A DNA stretch of 64,000 nucleotides from Nocardioides marmorisolisilvae (lineage in GTDB: Bacteria > Actinomycetota > Actinomycetes > Propionibacteriales > Nocardioidaceae): NCBI RefSeq assembly GCF_031656915.1, contig NZ_CP134227.1, positions 3,410,001 to 3,474,000 on the forward strand, in the 5' to 3' direction. A model generated the notes under the pieces. It did not search any database. It was not told the origin of the DNA and saw only the letters and a list, made by a program, of their open reading frames with translations. Positions 1 through 8,586 of this stretch are shown here, in pieces. Position numbers and translations under genes: made by a program. Every line of letters begins with the position of its first letter. Positions within the stretch are counted from its first letter, which is position 1.

Positions 1-226
<226 letters not shown>

Positions 227-322
227 AGAATGCTTTCAAGGGTGAGGGCAGGTCTGAGCCGCCGTAGGGAGGGTGGGGGTTGTTGCGTCGAGGACGCAGC
301 ACCCGAGTCTATCGTGGATGAC

Positions 323-847
323 GTGACCAGGTTCCGCGTGCTCTTCGTCTGCATCGGGAACGTGTGCCGTTCGCCGTTGGGCGAGCGACTGATGCAGCTG
401 CGGCTGCCGGCCGAGGGCTTCGAGGTCGCCAGCGCCGGCGTGAACGCCCTCGAGGGCGCCCCGATGTCCCCGGAGTCCGCCGCCGAGCTGGCAGCCCGGG
501 GCGGCCGGGCCGACGGGTTCGTGGCGCGGCGGCTCACCGAGCAGATGCTGCGCGATGCCGACCTGGTGCTGACCGCCACGCTCGAGATCCGGTCGCGGGT
601 CCTCAGCGAGGTGCCCTCGGCGCTGCGCCGGACCTTCACCGTGCGCGAGTTCGCCGCCCTGCTCGAGGAGGTCGACGACCCCGACCTCAACGGGCTGGTC
701 GCCGCGGCCGCAGCAGCCCGCTCGCGGGCCCGGCTGGAGGACTACGACGTCCCCGACCCCTGGCAGCGCGGGCTCGAGCTGCACGCCCGGGCGGCCACCC
801 TGATGGACGAGGCCGTCAGCCGGATCGCCAAGGGACTGAGCCGGTGA
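323..847 (+). CDS. Low-molecular-weight protein-tyrosine-phosphatase family protein
   Basis: The protein of 174 residues begins VTRFRVLFVCIGNVCRSPLG. The catalytic P-loop CIGNVCRS has the nucleophile C10 and R16, and the acid-base Asp lies in DVPDPW near residue 145, so all catalytic residues of the family are present. Members hydrolyse phosphotyrosine or arsenate-type substrates in the cytosol; the substrate here cannot be read from sequence. GTG at 323 is chosen because it starts right before the first strand; GTG at 314 is a possible alternative, and a longer start at 230 would add 31 unstructured residues. Its stop overlaps the GTG of the next gene by 4 bases, implying translational coupling to a wall amidase. 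Confidence 0.85.
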   Translation: MTRFRVLFVCIGNVCRSPLGERLMQLRLPAEGFEVASAGVNALEGAPMSPESAAELAARGGRADGFVARRLTEQMLRDADLVLTATLEIRSRVLSEVPSALRRTFTVREFAALLEEVDDPDLNGLVAAAAAARSRARLEDYDVPDPWQRGLELHARAATLMDEAVSRIAKGLSR

Positions 848-1668
848 CCCGTCGACTCGCCCTCACCGCGGGCCCGTGGGCGCTCGCGCTCGCCGTGCTG
901 GTCAGTCTGATTCCCGGGGTCGCGCATGCGCCGGGCACGCCGTACCGGCAGACGTCGTACAGCTCCAGCGGGGGCGCGCACCTGGCCGGCCGGCTGCCGC
1001 TGGCTGGCATCCGGATCGCGCTTGACCCGGGGCACCAGCTCGGCAACCACAACTTCCCCGCGGAGATCAACCGCATCGTCAAGGCGGGGCGCGACTACCG
1101 CAAGGCCTGCAACACCACCGGAACCGCCATCGACGGAGGGCTGCCCGAGGCCACCATCGTGTGGCGGATCGCCCGGCAGGCGCGCGCCCGGCTGGAGCAG
1201 CTCGGCGCGAAGGTGTTCCTCACCCGCGGCTCCAACAGCGAGCGCCGGTGGGGTCCCTGCGTGGACACGCGTGGCCGGTTCGGCAAGAGGGTCGACGCCC
1301 GGCTGATGGTGAGCATCCACGCCGACGGCGAGGTGAACCGCTCCTTCCACGGCTTCCACGTGATCCCGCCGTCGCGCGGGCACCTGGTCAAGCCGTCGAA
1401 CGTGCGCCCGTCGATGCGCCTGGCCAAGGCCGTCCGGCGCGGCTTCGACCGGCACCACATCGCCCGGTCGAACTACATCGGCGGCGGTACGGCGCTGAAC
1501 CCCCGCAACGACCTCGGCACCCTGAACATGGCCCGGGTGCCGGTCGCGATGGTCGAGATCGGCAACGTCCACAACCGCTCCGACGCTCATCAGATGAGCA
1601 CCGTCCGGGGCCGGCACCGCTACGCCATGGCCGTGGTGGCCGGGATCCGGGCGTTCCTGGGCCGATGA
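844..1668 (+). CDS. Secreted N-acetylmuramoyl-L-alanine amidase (Amidase_3)
   Basis: This 274-residue protein has a signal peptide (Arg-Arg, hydrophobic run to about residue 27, cleavage near AHA) and one Amidase_3 domain. The domain shows ALDPGHQLGNH with zinc ligand H64, SIHADG with the second His, and VEIGN with the catalytic Glu near the C-terminus. The family cleaves the bond between MurNAc and the L-Ala of the peptide stem outside the membrane. No cell-wall-binding repeats are present, so it is a bare catalytic domain. The GTG start overlaps the upstream phosphatase stop (GTGA), so the two are probably co-expressed. The stop codon lies at the edge of a long palindromic element. Confidence 0.88.
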   Translation: MTRRLALTAGPWALALAVLVSLIPGVAHAPGTPYRQTSYSSSGGAHLAGRLPLAGIRIALDPGHQLGNHNFPAEINRIVKAGRDYRKACNTTGTAIDGGLPEATIVWRIARQARARLEQLGAKVFLTRGSNSERRWGPCVDTRGRFGKRVDARLMVSIHADGEVNRSFHGFHVIPPSRGHLVKPSNVRPSMRLAKAVRRGFDRHHIARSNYIGGGTALNPRNDLGTLNMARVPVAMVEIGNVHNRSDAHQMSTVRGRHRYAMAVVAGIRAFLGR

Positions 1669-1871
1669 CTTTCCCAGGTTAAGAACCCAAAGTCGCCCTT
1701 CCCACAGGAGAGTTGGTGTGTGAAGAGGGACATTCCTGGGGGAAGTACGGCGGATCCGCGCCTCGCCGTACTCCCAGCGACTCGGCACCCGCAAACACGC
1801 CACTGATTCGGATCAGGCCGCGAGAATGTGACCCGATGCGTGACCGATGGGTTCTTAACCTGGGAAAGGTC
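1667..1871. repeat. Convergent-gene palindromic element, copy 1 (interrupted)
   Basis: The left arm starts GACTTTCCCAGGTTAAG and the right arm ends TTCTTAACCTGGGAAAGGTC (1852-1871), so the outer arms are complementary. The same outer and inner arms recur at 38124-38214 and 40678-40746. In this copy about 110 bp of unrelated sequence sits between the centre and the right arm and holds its own hairpin (GTACGGCG ... CGCCGTAC). The element fills the gap between the convergent amidase and SDR genes and probably acts as a two-way transcription terminator; it has no T-run. Confidence 0.75.
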
Positions 1872-1873
1872 GC

Positions 1874-2620
1874 TCAGCCGAAGATCGGGCCGCGGTGCAG
1901 CTTGTGCTGGGCGGCCTGGGCCACCGGGCGGATCACCAGCTCGTCGATGTTGACGTGGCGGGGCAGCGAGGCGACCCAGCGGATCGCCTCGGCGACGTCG
2001 GTGGCCACGAGCGGGGAGTCGACATCGGCGTAGACGGCCTCGGCACGGTCGCGGTCGCCACCGAAGCGGACCAGCGAGAACTCCTCGGTGTGCACCATCC
2101 CGGGCGCGATCTCGGTGACCCGGATCGGCTCGCCGTTGAGCTCCAGGCGAAGCGTCTGGGTCACCACCCGGGTGCCGTGCTTGGCGGCCGTGTAGCCACC
2201 CCCACCCTCGTACGCGACCCGCCCGGCGGTCGAGCCCACGTTGACCACCAGTCCCTGGCCACTGGCGCGCAGGGCGGGCAGCAGGGTCTGGGTGACCCGG
2301 ACCAGGCCGAGCACGTTGACGTCGTACATCTGCTGCCAGTCGGCCAGGTCGGCGGACTCGACCGGGTCGGAGCCCAGCGCGCCACCGGCACAGTTGACGA
2401 GTACGTCGAGCCGCCCGCCGACCGCCTCGGCCAGCGCGGAGACCGAGTCGGGCGAGGTCACGTCGCAGGTGATCGCGGTCCCGTCGATCTCCTCGGCCAG
2501 CGCTGCGATCCGGTCGGCCCGGCGCGCCACGCAGACCACCGAGAACCCGTCGGCGGCGAGGGCGCGGGCCGTCGCCTCGCCGATGCCGCTGCTCGCGCCG
2601 GTCACCAGTGCGGTCGTCAT
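1874..2620 (-). CDS. Short-chain dehydrogenase/reductase
   Basis: The protein has 248 residues, the classical SDR length. It begins [16 protein letters not shown] with the cofactor loop TGASSGIG, keeps NCAGG for NNAG, and has the catalytic set S in NVGSTAG and YTAAK. The Arg residues after the second strand (VARRADR) suggest NADP(H). The substrate cannot be deduced. ATG at 2620 starts directly before the first beta strand; the frame stays open upstream but overlaps mshA. The gene is divergent from mshA, with 64 bp between start codons, and converges on the amidase. Confidence 0.85.
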   Translation of the reverse strand: MTTALVTGASSGIGEATARALAADGFSVVCVARRADRIAALAEEIDGTAITCDVTSPDSVSALAEAVGGRLDVLVNCAGGALGSDPVESADLADWQQMYDVNVLGLVRVTQTLLPALRASGQGLVVNVGSTAGRVAYEGGGGYTAAKHGTRVVTQTLRLELNGEPIRVTEIAPGMVHTEEFSLVRFGGDRDRAEAVYADVDSPLVATDVAEAIRWVASLPRHVNIDELVIRPVAQAAQHKLHRGPIFG

Positions 2621-2684
2621 CTGCACACCGCCGAGGGTACAAGTCGGGGAATGGACGACAATCAGGGGACGTTGGAGGTTGGAC

Positions 2685-3968
2685 GTGGACCAGCAGCAGA
2701 TCACGCAGCAGCGCGGGAAGCCCCTGCGCCGGGTCGCGATGATCAGCCTGCACACCTCCCCGCTCGACCAGCCGGGCACCGGCGACGCCGGCGGGATGAA
2801 CGTCTACGTCACCGAGGTCGCCCGCCAGCTCGCCCGGCGGGGCATCGAGGTGGACATCTTCACCCGGGCCACCTCGTCGGGACATGCGACCGAGGTCGAG
2901 ATGACCCCCGGCGTCGCCGTACGCCACATGGTCGCCGGGCCGTTCGAGGGGCTGACCAAGGGCGAGCTGCCCGGCCAGCTGTGCACCTTCGCGCGTGAGG
3001 TGCTGCGCACCGAGGCGTCCTTCGACCCCGGCCACTACGACGTGGTGCACAGCCACTACTGGCTCTCCGGCCAGGTCGGCGCGCTCGCCCGGGACCGATG
3101 GGGGGTCCCGCTGGTGCACTCGATGCACACCATGGCCAAGGTCAAGAACGAGCTGCTCGCCGAGGGCGACGTCCCCGAGCCGACCGCCCGGATCATCGGC
3201 GAGGAGCAGGTCGTCGAGGCCGCGGACATGCTGATCGCGAACACCGTCGACGAGGCCAAGGACCTGGTCAACAGCTACGACGCGGACCCGACCCGGGTCG
3301 AGGTGGTCCACCCCGGCGTCGACCTGGCGCTGTTCCGACCGACCCCGCAGGCGGAGGCCCGCGGCCGGCTCGGCCTGCCCGAGGACGCCGACGTGCTGCT
3401 GTTCGTCGGACGGATCCAGCCGCTGAAGGCCCCCGACGTACTCCTCCGGGCGGCCGCCGCGCTGCTCGACCGCCAACCCGAGCGGCGCCGTCGGCTCGTG
3501 GTCGCGGTGGTCGGCGGGCCGTCCGGCACCGGCCTGGAGCACCCCGAGTCGCTGTCCCAGCTGGCCGGCGAGCTCGGCCTGGCCGACGTGGTGCGCTTCG
3601 TGCCGCCGGTCGATCGCGCCGACCTCGTCGACTGGTACGCCGCCGCCTCGCTGGTCTGCGTGCCCTCCTACAACGAGTCCTTCGGGCTGGTCGCCATCGA
3701 GGCCCAGGCCGTCGGGACGCCCGTCGTCGCCGCAGCGGTCGGCGGGCTGCCCACCGCGGTCGCCGACGGCCGATCCGGCCTGCTCGTCGACGGGCACGCG
3801 CCCGCCGACTGGGCGGATGCCATCGGCCGGATCCTGCAGGACCCGCCGCTGCGTGCCCGGATGTCCGCCGCCGCCGTCGAGCACGCGGCCCGGTTCAGCT
3901 GGTCCCGTACGGCGCAGGCGACCCTGTCCGTCTACGAGCAGGCCCGGGAGCTGATGCATCGTGACTGA
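2685..3968 (+). CDS. mshA: D-inositol-3-phosphate glycosyltransferase MshA (mycothiol biosynthesis)
   Basis: This GT4-family, GT-B fold enzyme of 427 residues joins GlcNAc from UDP-GlcNAc to 1L-myo-inositol 3-phosphate, the first committed step of mycothiol synthesis in the cytosol. The N-terminal domain shows [20 protein letters not shown], the signature of MshA. The C-terminal domain has [12 protein letters not shown] and the nucleotide-binding E-x7-E pair E331/E339 in [11 protein letters not shown]. The GTG at 2685 is the first in-frame start that clears the divergent SDR; it is a little shorter than mycobacterial MshA at the N-terminus. The next gene overlaps by 8 bases, the same mshA-YbjN order as in mycobacteria. 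Confidence 0.93.
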   Translation: MDQQQITQQRGKPLRRVAMISLHTSPLDQPGTGDAGGMNVYVTEVARQLARRGIEVDIFTRATSSGHATEVEMTPGVAVRHMVAGPFEGLTKGELPGQLCTFAREVLRTEASFDPGHYDVVHSHYWLSGQVGALARDRWGVPLVHSMHTMAKVKNELLAEGDVPEPTARIIGEEQVVEAADMLIANTVDEAKDLVNSYDADPTRVEVVHPGVDLALFRPTPQAEARGRLGLPEDADVLLFVGRIQPLKAPDVLLRAAAALLDRQPERRRRLVVAVVGGPSGTGLEHPESLSQLAGELGLADVVRFVPPVDRADLVDWYAAASLVCVPSYNESFGLVAIEAQAVGTPVVAAAVGGLPTAVADGRSGLLVDGHAPADWADAIGRILQDPPLRARMSAAAVEHAARFSWSRTAQATLSVYEQARELMHRD

Positions 3969-4488
3969 ACCGACTGAGGGACTCGACGCGACGCCGGACC
4001 CGGAGCGCCAGGCCCTCGCCCAGCTGATCCACGACACCCTGGTGGACGGCGAGATCGAGTTCACCCGGCGCGGTGACGTCTTCGACGTCGTACTCCCCGG
4101 CGAGCGCAAGCTCCAGACGCCCGTCCGGCTGGAGATCGGCCCGCATGCGCTCGGCGTGCACGCGTTCGTGTGCCGCCGGCCCGACGAGAACTTCGAGGGG
4201 GTCTACCGCTGGATGCTCGAACGGAACATGCGGATGTTCGGGGTGGCGTTCGGACTCGACGCGCTCGGTGACATCTACCTCGACGGCCGGCTGCCGCTGT
4301 CGGTCATCACCGCCGACGAGATCGACCGGCTGCTCGGCTCGGTGCTCAGCTATGCCGACGAGTCGTTCAACGTGCTGCTCGAGCTCGGCTTCGCCTCCTC
4401 GATCCGCAAGGAGTGGGAGTGGCGCCTCGAGCGCGGCGAGTCCACCCGCAACCTCGAGGCCTTCGAGGCGCTCCGCCCGCGCGACTGA
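3961..4488 (+). CDS. YbjN-domain protein
   Basis: The protein has 175 residues with a single YbjN (type III secretion chaperone-like) domain: [13 protein letters not shown] near the N-terminus, then [18 protein letters not shown] and [10 protein letters not shown]. No catalytic motif, signal peptide or membrane segment is visible. The family has no settled function; it is a conserved follower of mshA in actinobacteria. The GTG start lies inside the end of mshA (8-base overlap), so translation is probably coupled. It converges on the EamA gene with only 3 bases between stops. Confidence 0.85.
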   Translation: MTEPTEGLDATPDPERQALAQLIHDTLVDGEIEFTRRGDVFDVVLPGERKLQTPVRLEIGPHALGVHAFVCRRPDENFEGVYRWMLERNMRMFGVAFGLDALGDIYLDGRLPLSVITADEIDRLLGSVLSYADESFNVLLELGFASSIRKEWEWRLERGESTRNLEAFEALRPRD

Positions 4489-4491
4489 GGG

Positions 4492-5421
4492 CTACTGCGA
4501 CGCGGGCATGACCTCCGGGACCTCCGGCGTCGCCGCGACCCGAGGCCTGCGACGGGTCACCAGCACGCCGGCGATGCACAGCACCCCGCCCACGAACGCC
4601 AGCGCCGGCGGCACCTCACCGAGCATCAGCCAGGCCAGCCCGGTCGCGATGAACGGCACCAGGAACGTGGTCAGCGCCAGCCTCCCGGCGTCGCTGGACT
4701 TCAGCGCGAACGCCCAGGTGGTGAAGCCGATCGCGGTCGGGAAGACGCCGAGGTAGACGATCCACAGCAGGCTGCTGGCCGGCGCATGGCCGACGACATG
4801 CACGAGTTGGCCGGTCCACGGCAGGCAGACCACTGCGCCGGTCACGCACGCCAGGAAGGTGATCTCCAGGCCGGGCGTCCGGGCCAGCAGCGGCTTCTGG
4901 GCGAGGACGCCGATCGCGTAGGTCACCGCGGCGACGAGCGCCAGGCCGACGCCCAGCAGGTCGCCGTGTCCCTGGGAGGAGCCGCGCCCGATCGCCACCA
5001 CGCCGAGGAACCCGACCGCCATCCCGATCAGCAGCCAGCGGGTCATCCGCTCGCCGAGGAACACCGTGGCGAGCAGCGCGACCAGGATCGGGCCCACCTG
5101 CACCAGCAGCGCCGAGGTGCCCGCGTCGATCCGGCGCTCGGCCGCGTTGAGCGCCAGGTTGTAGACGCCGAACCAGGCGACCCCGCACAGCAGCAGCAGC
5201 GGCAGGTCCCGCCGTGGCGGCCAGGTCGGCCCGCGTCGGAGCACCAACGCCCCCAGCACCGCGGAGGCGACCAGCAGCCTGCCGAGCGAGAGCGCGCCCG
5301 GCGGCACGTCGTGGCCCAGGTGCCGGATCGCCACGAAGGCGGATGCCCACAGCAGCAGGGTGACCGCGGCCGCGATGAGCGGGGCCGGGCCGGCGGTGCG
5401 GCTGGCCGGTGCGATCGTCAC
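4492..5421 (-). CDS. EamA/DMT-family membrane transporter
   Basis: About 309 residues form ten predicted membrane helices in two EamA repeats. Examples are PLIAAAVTLLLWASAFVAIRH at the start and LPFLVPFIATGLAWLMLGE-like helices in the second half; GVAWFGVYNLALNAAERRIDAGTSALL marks the end of repeat one. DMT exporters move small metabolites such as amino acids or purines out of the cell; the substrate is unknown. GTG at 5421 (VTIAPASRT) is preferred to the TTG three codons upstream. The C-terminal tail after VTRRRPRVAA is cytoplasmic and polar. Confidence 0.85.
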   Translation of the reverse strand: MTIAPASRTAGPAPLIAAAVTLLLWASAFVAIRHLGHDVPPGALSLGRLLVASAVLGALVLRRGPTWPPRRDLPLLLLCGVAWFGVYNLALNAAERRIDAGTSALLVQVGPILVALLATVFLGERMTRWLLIGMAVGFLGVVAIGRGSSQGHGDLLGVGLALVAAVTYAIGVLAQKPLLARTPGLEITFLACVTGAVVCLPWTGQLVHVVGHAPASSLLWIVYLGVFPTAIGFTTWAFALKSSDAGRLALTTFLVPFIATGLAWLMLGEVPPALAFVGGVLCIAGVLVTRRRPRVAATPEVPEVMPASQ

Positions 5422-5460
5422 GGCAGCCAATCTAGGTGGCCCGATCCCTTGGGGGCACGC

Positions 5461-5581
5461 GGATTTCGGACACCGTCCGTCGAAATCCGGACAAGCTTCG
5501 TTGCACTCGGGCTGTCAGCTCGCCGGGGCGGCCCGTGGGCCACGCGGGGCCTGCCGGACCGGTGCCCCGAACTGACAGCCC
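5461..5581. terminator. Two hairpins upstream of the EamA gene and downstream of queA
   Basis: The first hairpin (5461-5488) pairs GGATTTCGGAC with GTCCGTCGAAATCC, leaving a two-base bulge. The second is bounded by GGGCTGTCAG (5509-5518) and CTGACAGCCC (5572-5581), a perfect 10-bp outer stem with further GC pairing inside. Both genes here are on the minus strand, so the structures lie past the stop of the QueA-family gene and ahead of the EamA gene. They fit termination of the queA transcript, but no T-run follows. Confidence 0.5.
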
Positions 5582-5595
5582 TTCCGCCACAGCGA

Positions 5596-6651
5596 TCAGG
5601 GCAGGAACAGTGCGGAGTCGCCGAACTCGTGCCAGAGGTAGCCCTCGGCCACGGCCGCGTCATACGCCCGCTGGGTCAGGTCCGCGCCGGCGACCGACTC
5701 GACGAGGAGCAGATGCGAGGCGTGCGGGTCGTGCCAGCCGGTGACCAGGCCGTCCACGACGCGGGCAGGATCGCTCGGGGAGATCACCCGCTCGGTCCAG
5801 CCGTGCCGCGCGACCACCGTGCCCGCATCGACGGCGGACTCCAGCGCCCGAGTCACCGTCGTGCCGACCGCGACCACGCGCCCGCCACCGGCGCGGGTGG
5901 CGTTCACCAGGCGCGCCGTCGGCTCGGTGACCTCGAACCACTCCGGCTGCGGCGCCTCACCGACCTCCTGGGACGAGACCCCGGTGTGCAGCGTGATCGG
6001 CGCGATGCCGATGCCCCGGGACACCAGTGCGCTCACCAGCGCGTCGGTGAAGGGGCGTCCGGCCGAGGGCATCTCGGCGCTTCCGGGGCGGGAATCGAAG
6101 ACGGATCGGTAGGCCGACAACGGGTAGCGGCGATCGAGGTACCCGTAGGAGATCGGACGGCCGTGCCTGCGCAGCTCCTCGACCAGGTCGCCGTCGACGT
6201 GCGCCCGCCAGAGCCGGTTGCCGACGCCGGTCGGCGACGAGTGCTCGCGAGGGTACGGCGCCGCCAGCCGCAGCAGCACCCGGCCCACGAGCACGATGTC
6301 GCCGGTCGCGGCGTCGAGAACTGCCCGATCAGCAGCGGGCGCGGACCGCAGCTCGACCACCCAGTCGCCGTCGTCGAGCGGCATCGCCAGGTGGACGACC
6401 ACCGGGTCGCCGCCGAGCAGACGGCCGTCGAGCTGCCGGGCCTCGGTCGCGGAGTTGTTCACCACCACGAGATCGCCGGCGGCGAGCTGCTCGGGAAGGT
6501 CGCGGAAGCGGACGTGACTGATCCCGTCGGGCCGGGCGACCAGCAGCCGCACCTGGTCACGGGCCAGGCCGCGCCACTCGGCGGGCGCCGGTGCGGTGGT
6601 CTCCAGCGGAGCGGGGAAGCGGGTGTGAGGGGAGTCGGTGAGCAGCGTCAT
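5596..6651 (-). CDS. QueA-family S-adenosylmethionine:tRNA ribosyltransferase-isomerase
   Basis: The 351-residue protein matches QueA: DLVVVNNSATEARQLDGRL near residue 60, the central ITLHTGVSSQEV segment, VGTTVTRALESA, and the C-terminal HEFGDSALFL. QueA transfers and isomerises the ribosyl part of SAM onto preQ1 in tRNA to give epoxyqueuosine. The usual GTFxPV segment is changed to HTGVSSQEVGE, so it is a divergent member. No other queuosine gene is in the window. Its ATG overlaps the stop of the upstream SDR gene by 4 bases (ATGA), pointing to one transcript. Whether it really makes queuosine is uncertain. Confidence 0.75.
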   Translation of the reverse strand: MTLLTDSPHTRFPAPLETTAPAPAEWRGLARDQVRLLVARPDGISHVRFRDLPEQLAAGDLVVVNNSATEARQLDGRLLGGDPVVVHLAMPLDDGDWVVELRSAPAADRAVLDAATGDIVLVGRVLLRLAAPYPREHSSPTGVGNRLWRAHVDGDLVEELRRHGRPISYGYLDRRYPLSAYRSVFDSRPGSAEMPSAGRPFTDALVSALVSRGIGIAPITLHTGVSSQEVGEAPQPEWFEVTEPTARLVNATRAGGGRVVAVGTTVTRALESAVDAGTVVARHGWTERVISPSDPARVVDGLVTGWHDPHASHLLLVESVAGADLTQRAYDAAVAEGYLWHEFGDSALFLP

Positions 6652-7352
6652 GACGCCACCGCCGGCGCCAGCTCTGCGGCCCGGTACCGGCCCGACGCCG
6701 GTCGTTCGGTCAGCAGCGCGAGCAGGTGCGGCACCACCGTCCCCGGCAGCGGCCGGTCCGAGATGTCCTCGCCGGGGAAGGCCTGCTGGTGCATCGCGGT
6801 GCGCATGTCGCCGGGATCCACCGCGTAGGCCGTCACGCCGGTCTCGGCACCGAAGGTGAGGGTGACGTGGTCGAGCGCGGCTTTGCTGGCGCCGTACAGC
6901 CCCCAGGTGCCGTAGTGCTCGACGGCCGCGTCGGACGAGACCGACAGCAGGATCCCGTCGCTGTGCAGCAGGTGGGGGAGCAGCAGCCGGCTGAGCTCGA
7001 GCGGGGCCTCGACGTTGGTCGCGAAGACATCGGCCAACCCGTACGCCGGCGACTCGGCCAGGGTGCGCATCGGGCCCAGCTCGCTGGCGTTGTGCACCAG
7101 CAGGTCGAGACGGCCGAGCTCCTCGACGGCGTCGGCGAGCCGGGCCCTATGGGCGGCTGAGCGGACGTCGCCGGCGATGGCCCGGACCGGCAGGTCAGCG
7201 GTGGCCCGGCGCAGCCGGTCGGCATCCCGGCCGTCGGTGATCACCTGCCAGCCGCGGTCGGCGAGCGCAGCGACGAGGGCGAGCCCGAGGCCAGCGGAGC
7301 CGCCGGTGACGAGAGCGACCGGCGGTCGGGTGTTCTTGGATTCTGTGGTCAT
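6648..7352 (-). CDS. Short-chain dehydrogenase/reductase, possibly SoxR-controlled
   Basis: This 234-residue classical SDR has the cofactor loop VTGGSAGLGLAL, DVRSAAHR, HNASE in place of NNAG, a serine in SVSSDA and the catalytic pair YGASK. It is the first gene of a two-gene minus-strand unit with the QueA-family gene, joined by an ATGA overlap. It is divergent from soxR with 69 bp between, and a SoxR/MerR-type inverted repeat lies 13 bp upstream of its ATG. That makes it a likely direct target of the redox regulator. The substrate is unknown. Confidence 0.83.
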   Translation of the reverse strand: MTTESKNTRPPVALVTGGSAGLGLALVAALADRGWQVITDGRDADRLRRATADLPVRAIAGDVRSAAHRARLADAVEELGRLDLLVHNASELGPMRTLAESPAYGLADVFATNVEAPLELSRLLLPHLLHSDGILLSVSSDAAVEHYGTWGLYGASKAALDHVTLTFGAETGVTAYAVDPGDMRTAMHQQAFPGEDISDRPLPGTVVPHLLALLTERPASGRYRAAELAPAVAS

Positions 7353-7364
7353 GTATGCCAGTGT

Positions 7365-7384
7365 TCAAGTTGAAGTGAACTTGA
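7365..7384. promoter_or_regulatory. MerR/SoxR-type operator
   Basis: TCAAGTT and AACTTGA form a perfect 7-bp inverted repeat with a 6-bp spacer. The half-sites are the same as in the enterobacterial SoxR box (CTCAAGTT/AACTTGAG), although there they abut. The site lies between the divergent SDR and soxR starts. On the minus strand it sits inside a 19-bp gap between TTGATC and AACACT, the lengthened spacer that MerR-family activators need. Confidence 0.6.
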
Positions 7385-7421
7385 GATCAAGGGCTGACAG
7401 CACTTTTCTCTGGAGGCGAAC

Positions 7422-7898
7422 GTGGACACGCACGACCGACTGCCGATGGGCGAGGTCTCCCGGCGCAGCGGCTTCGCCGCGTCGGCGCTGCGCTACTACG
7501 AGAGCCAGGGCCTGATCACGGCGGAGCGGTCGCCCGGCGGTCAACGCACGTTCGAGCGCAGCACGCTGCGCCGCCTCGCCTTCATCCGGGCGGCCGGGAA
7601 CATTGGGCTGAGCATCGAGGAGATCCGCGGCGAGCTTGACCGGCTACCCCAGGGACGGACACCCACCAAGGCCGACTGGCAGCGCATCTCGCGGCATTGG
7701 CGGGGGCGGCTGGACGAGCAGATCGCTGCACTGCGTCGGCTGCGGGACGGGCTGGACTCGTGCATCGGCTGCGGCTGCCTGTCGATGAAGCGGTGTGCGA
7801 TCTCCAACCCCGATGACGTCGCCGCGGGCAGCGAGGACGCCCCCGGCGCGGCGTACCTGCCTCGCATGCTGCGGCGCGACCTGCCGCACCGCCGCTGA
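7422..7898 (+). CDS. soxR: Redox-sensitive transcriptional activator SoxR
   Basis: The protein has 158 residues: a MerR winged helix-turn-helix (MGEVSRRSGFAASALRYYE, residues 9-27), a dimerisation helix, and the SoxR iron-sulfur signature with C114, C117, C119 and C125 (CIGCGCLSMKRC). That cysteine pattern binds the [2Fe-2S] cluster sensed by redox-active compounds and separates SoxR from other MerR proteins. Actinobacterial SoxR usually responds to redox-cycling metabolites rather than driving a soxS gene. The GTG at 7422 is preceded by GGAGG. It converges on regX3, leaving 7 bases between stops. Confidence 0.92.
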   Translation: MDTHDRLPMGEVSRRSGFAASALRYYESQGLITAERSPGGQRTFERSTLRRLAFIRAAGNIGLSIEEIRGELDRLPQGRTPTKADWQRISRHWRGRLDEQIAALRRLRDGLDSCIGCGCLSMKRCAISNPDDVAAGSEDAPGAAYLPRMLRRDLPHRR

Positions 7899-7905
7899 GG
7901 CCCGT

Positions 7906-8586
7906 TCAGTCCTCGAGCTTGTAGCCCAGCCCGCGCACGGTGCGCAGCAGACGCGGCTGGCCCGGGTCCTCCTCGAGCTTCGCGCGCAGCCGCTTCACAT
8001 GCACGTCCAGGGTCTTGGTGTCCCCGACGTAGTCGGCGCCCCAGACCCGGTCGATCAGCTGGCCACGGGTGAGCACCCGGCCGGCGTTGCGCAGCAGAGC
8101 CTCGAGGAGCTCGAACTCCTTCAGCGGCAGGGCGATCGGCTCACCACGGACGCTGACCTCGTGCCGCTCGACGTCCATCCGGACGCCTGCCGCGGACAGC
8201 ACCTGCGGGTCGAGGTCGGGCACCTCGACGCCGCGCCGCAGCACCGCGCGGATCCGGGCGAGCAGCTCGCGAGGGGAGTACGGCTTGGTGACGTAGTCGT
8301 CCGCGCCGAGCTCGAGGCCGACCACCTTGTCGACCTCCTCGTCGCGGGCGCTGACCATGATCACCGGAACCTGCGAGACCTGCCGGATCCGCCGACACAC
8401 CTCGGTGCCGGGCAGCCCGGGCAGCATCACGTCCAGCAGCACGATGTCGGCGCCTCCGCGCTCGAACGCAGCCAGCGCGTCCGGCCCGGTCGCGGCGACG
8501 GTGACCTCGAAGCCCTCGCGCTCCAGCAGGAACGAGAGCGCCTCGCGGTAGCTCTCCTCGTCCTCGACCACCAGCACCCGCGTCAC
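7906..8586 (-). CDS. regX3: Response regulator RegX3/PhoP-type (OmpR family)
   Basis: At 226 residues this is a normal OmpR/PhoB regulator. The receiver domain has the acidic pocket VEDEE, phospho-acceptor D52 in LLDVMLP and K101 in TKPYSP; the C-terminal winged helix carries LTRGQLIDRVWG and the wing segment DVHVKRLRAKLEEDPG. With the kinase before it and pstSCAB next door, it is the phosphate-starvation regulator. The GTG start overlaps the kinase stop (GTGA). A PHO box before pstS, made of two GTTCACC repeats, is its predicted binding site. Confidence 0.9.
   Translation of the reverse strand: MTRVLVVEDEESYREALSFLLEREGFEVTVAATGPDALAAFERGGADIVLLDVMLPGLPGTEVCRRIRQVSQVPVIMVSARDEEVDKVVGLELGADDYVTKPYSPRELLARIRAVLRRGVEVPDLDPQVLSAAGVRMDVERHEVSVRGEPIALPLKEFELLEALLRNAGRVLTRGQLIDRVWGADYVGDTKTLDVHVKRLRAKLEEDPGQPRLLRTVRGLGYKLED

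Noticed and set aside
1620-4109. A long minus-strand open frame across the SDR and mshA
   Set aside because: The product has no recognisable domain and lies antisense to mshA; it also passes through a palindromic repeat.
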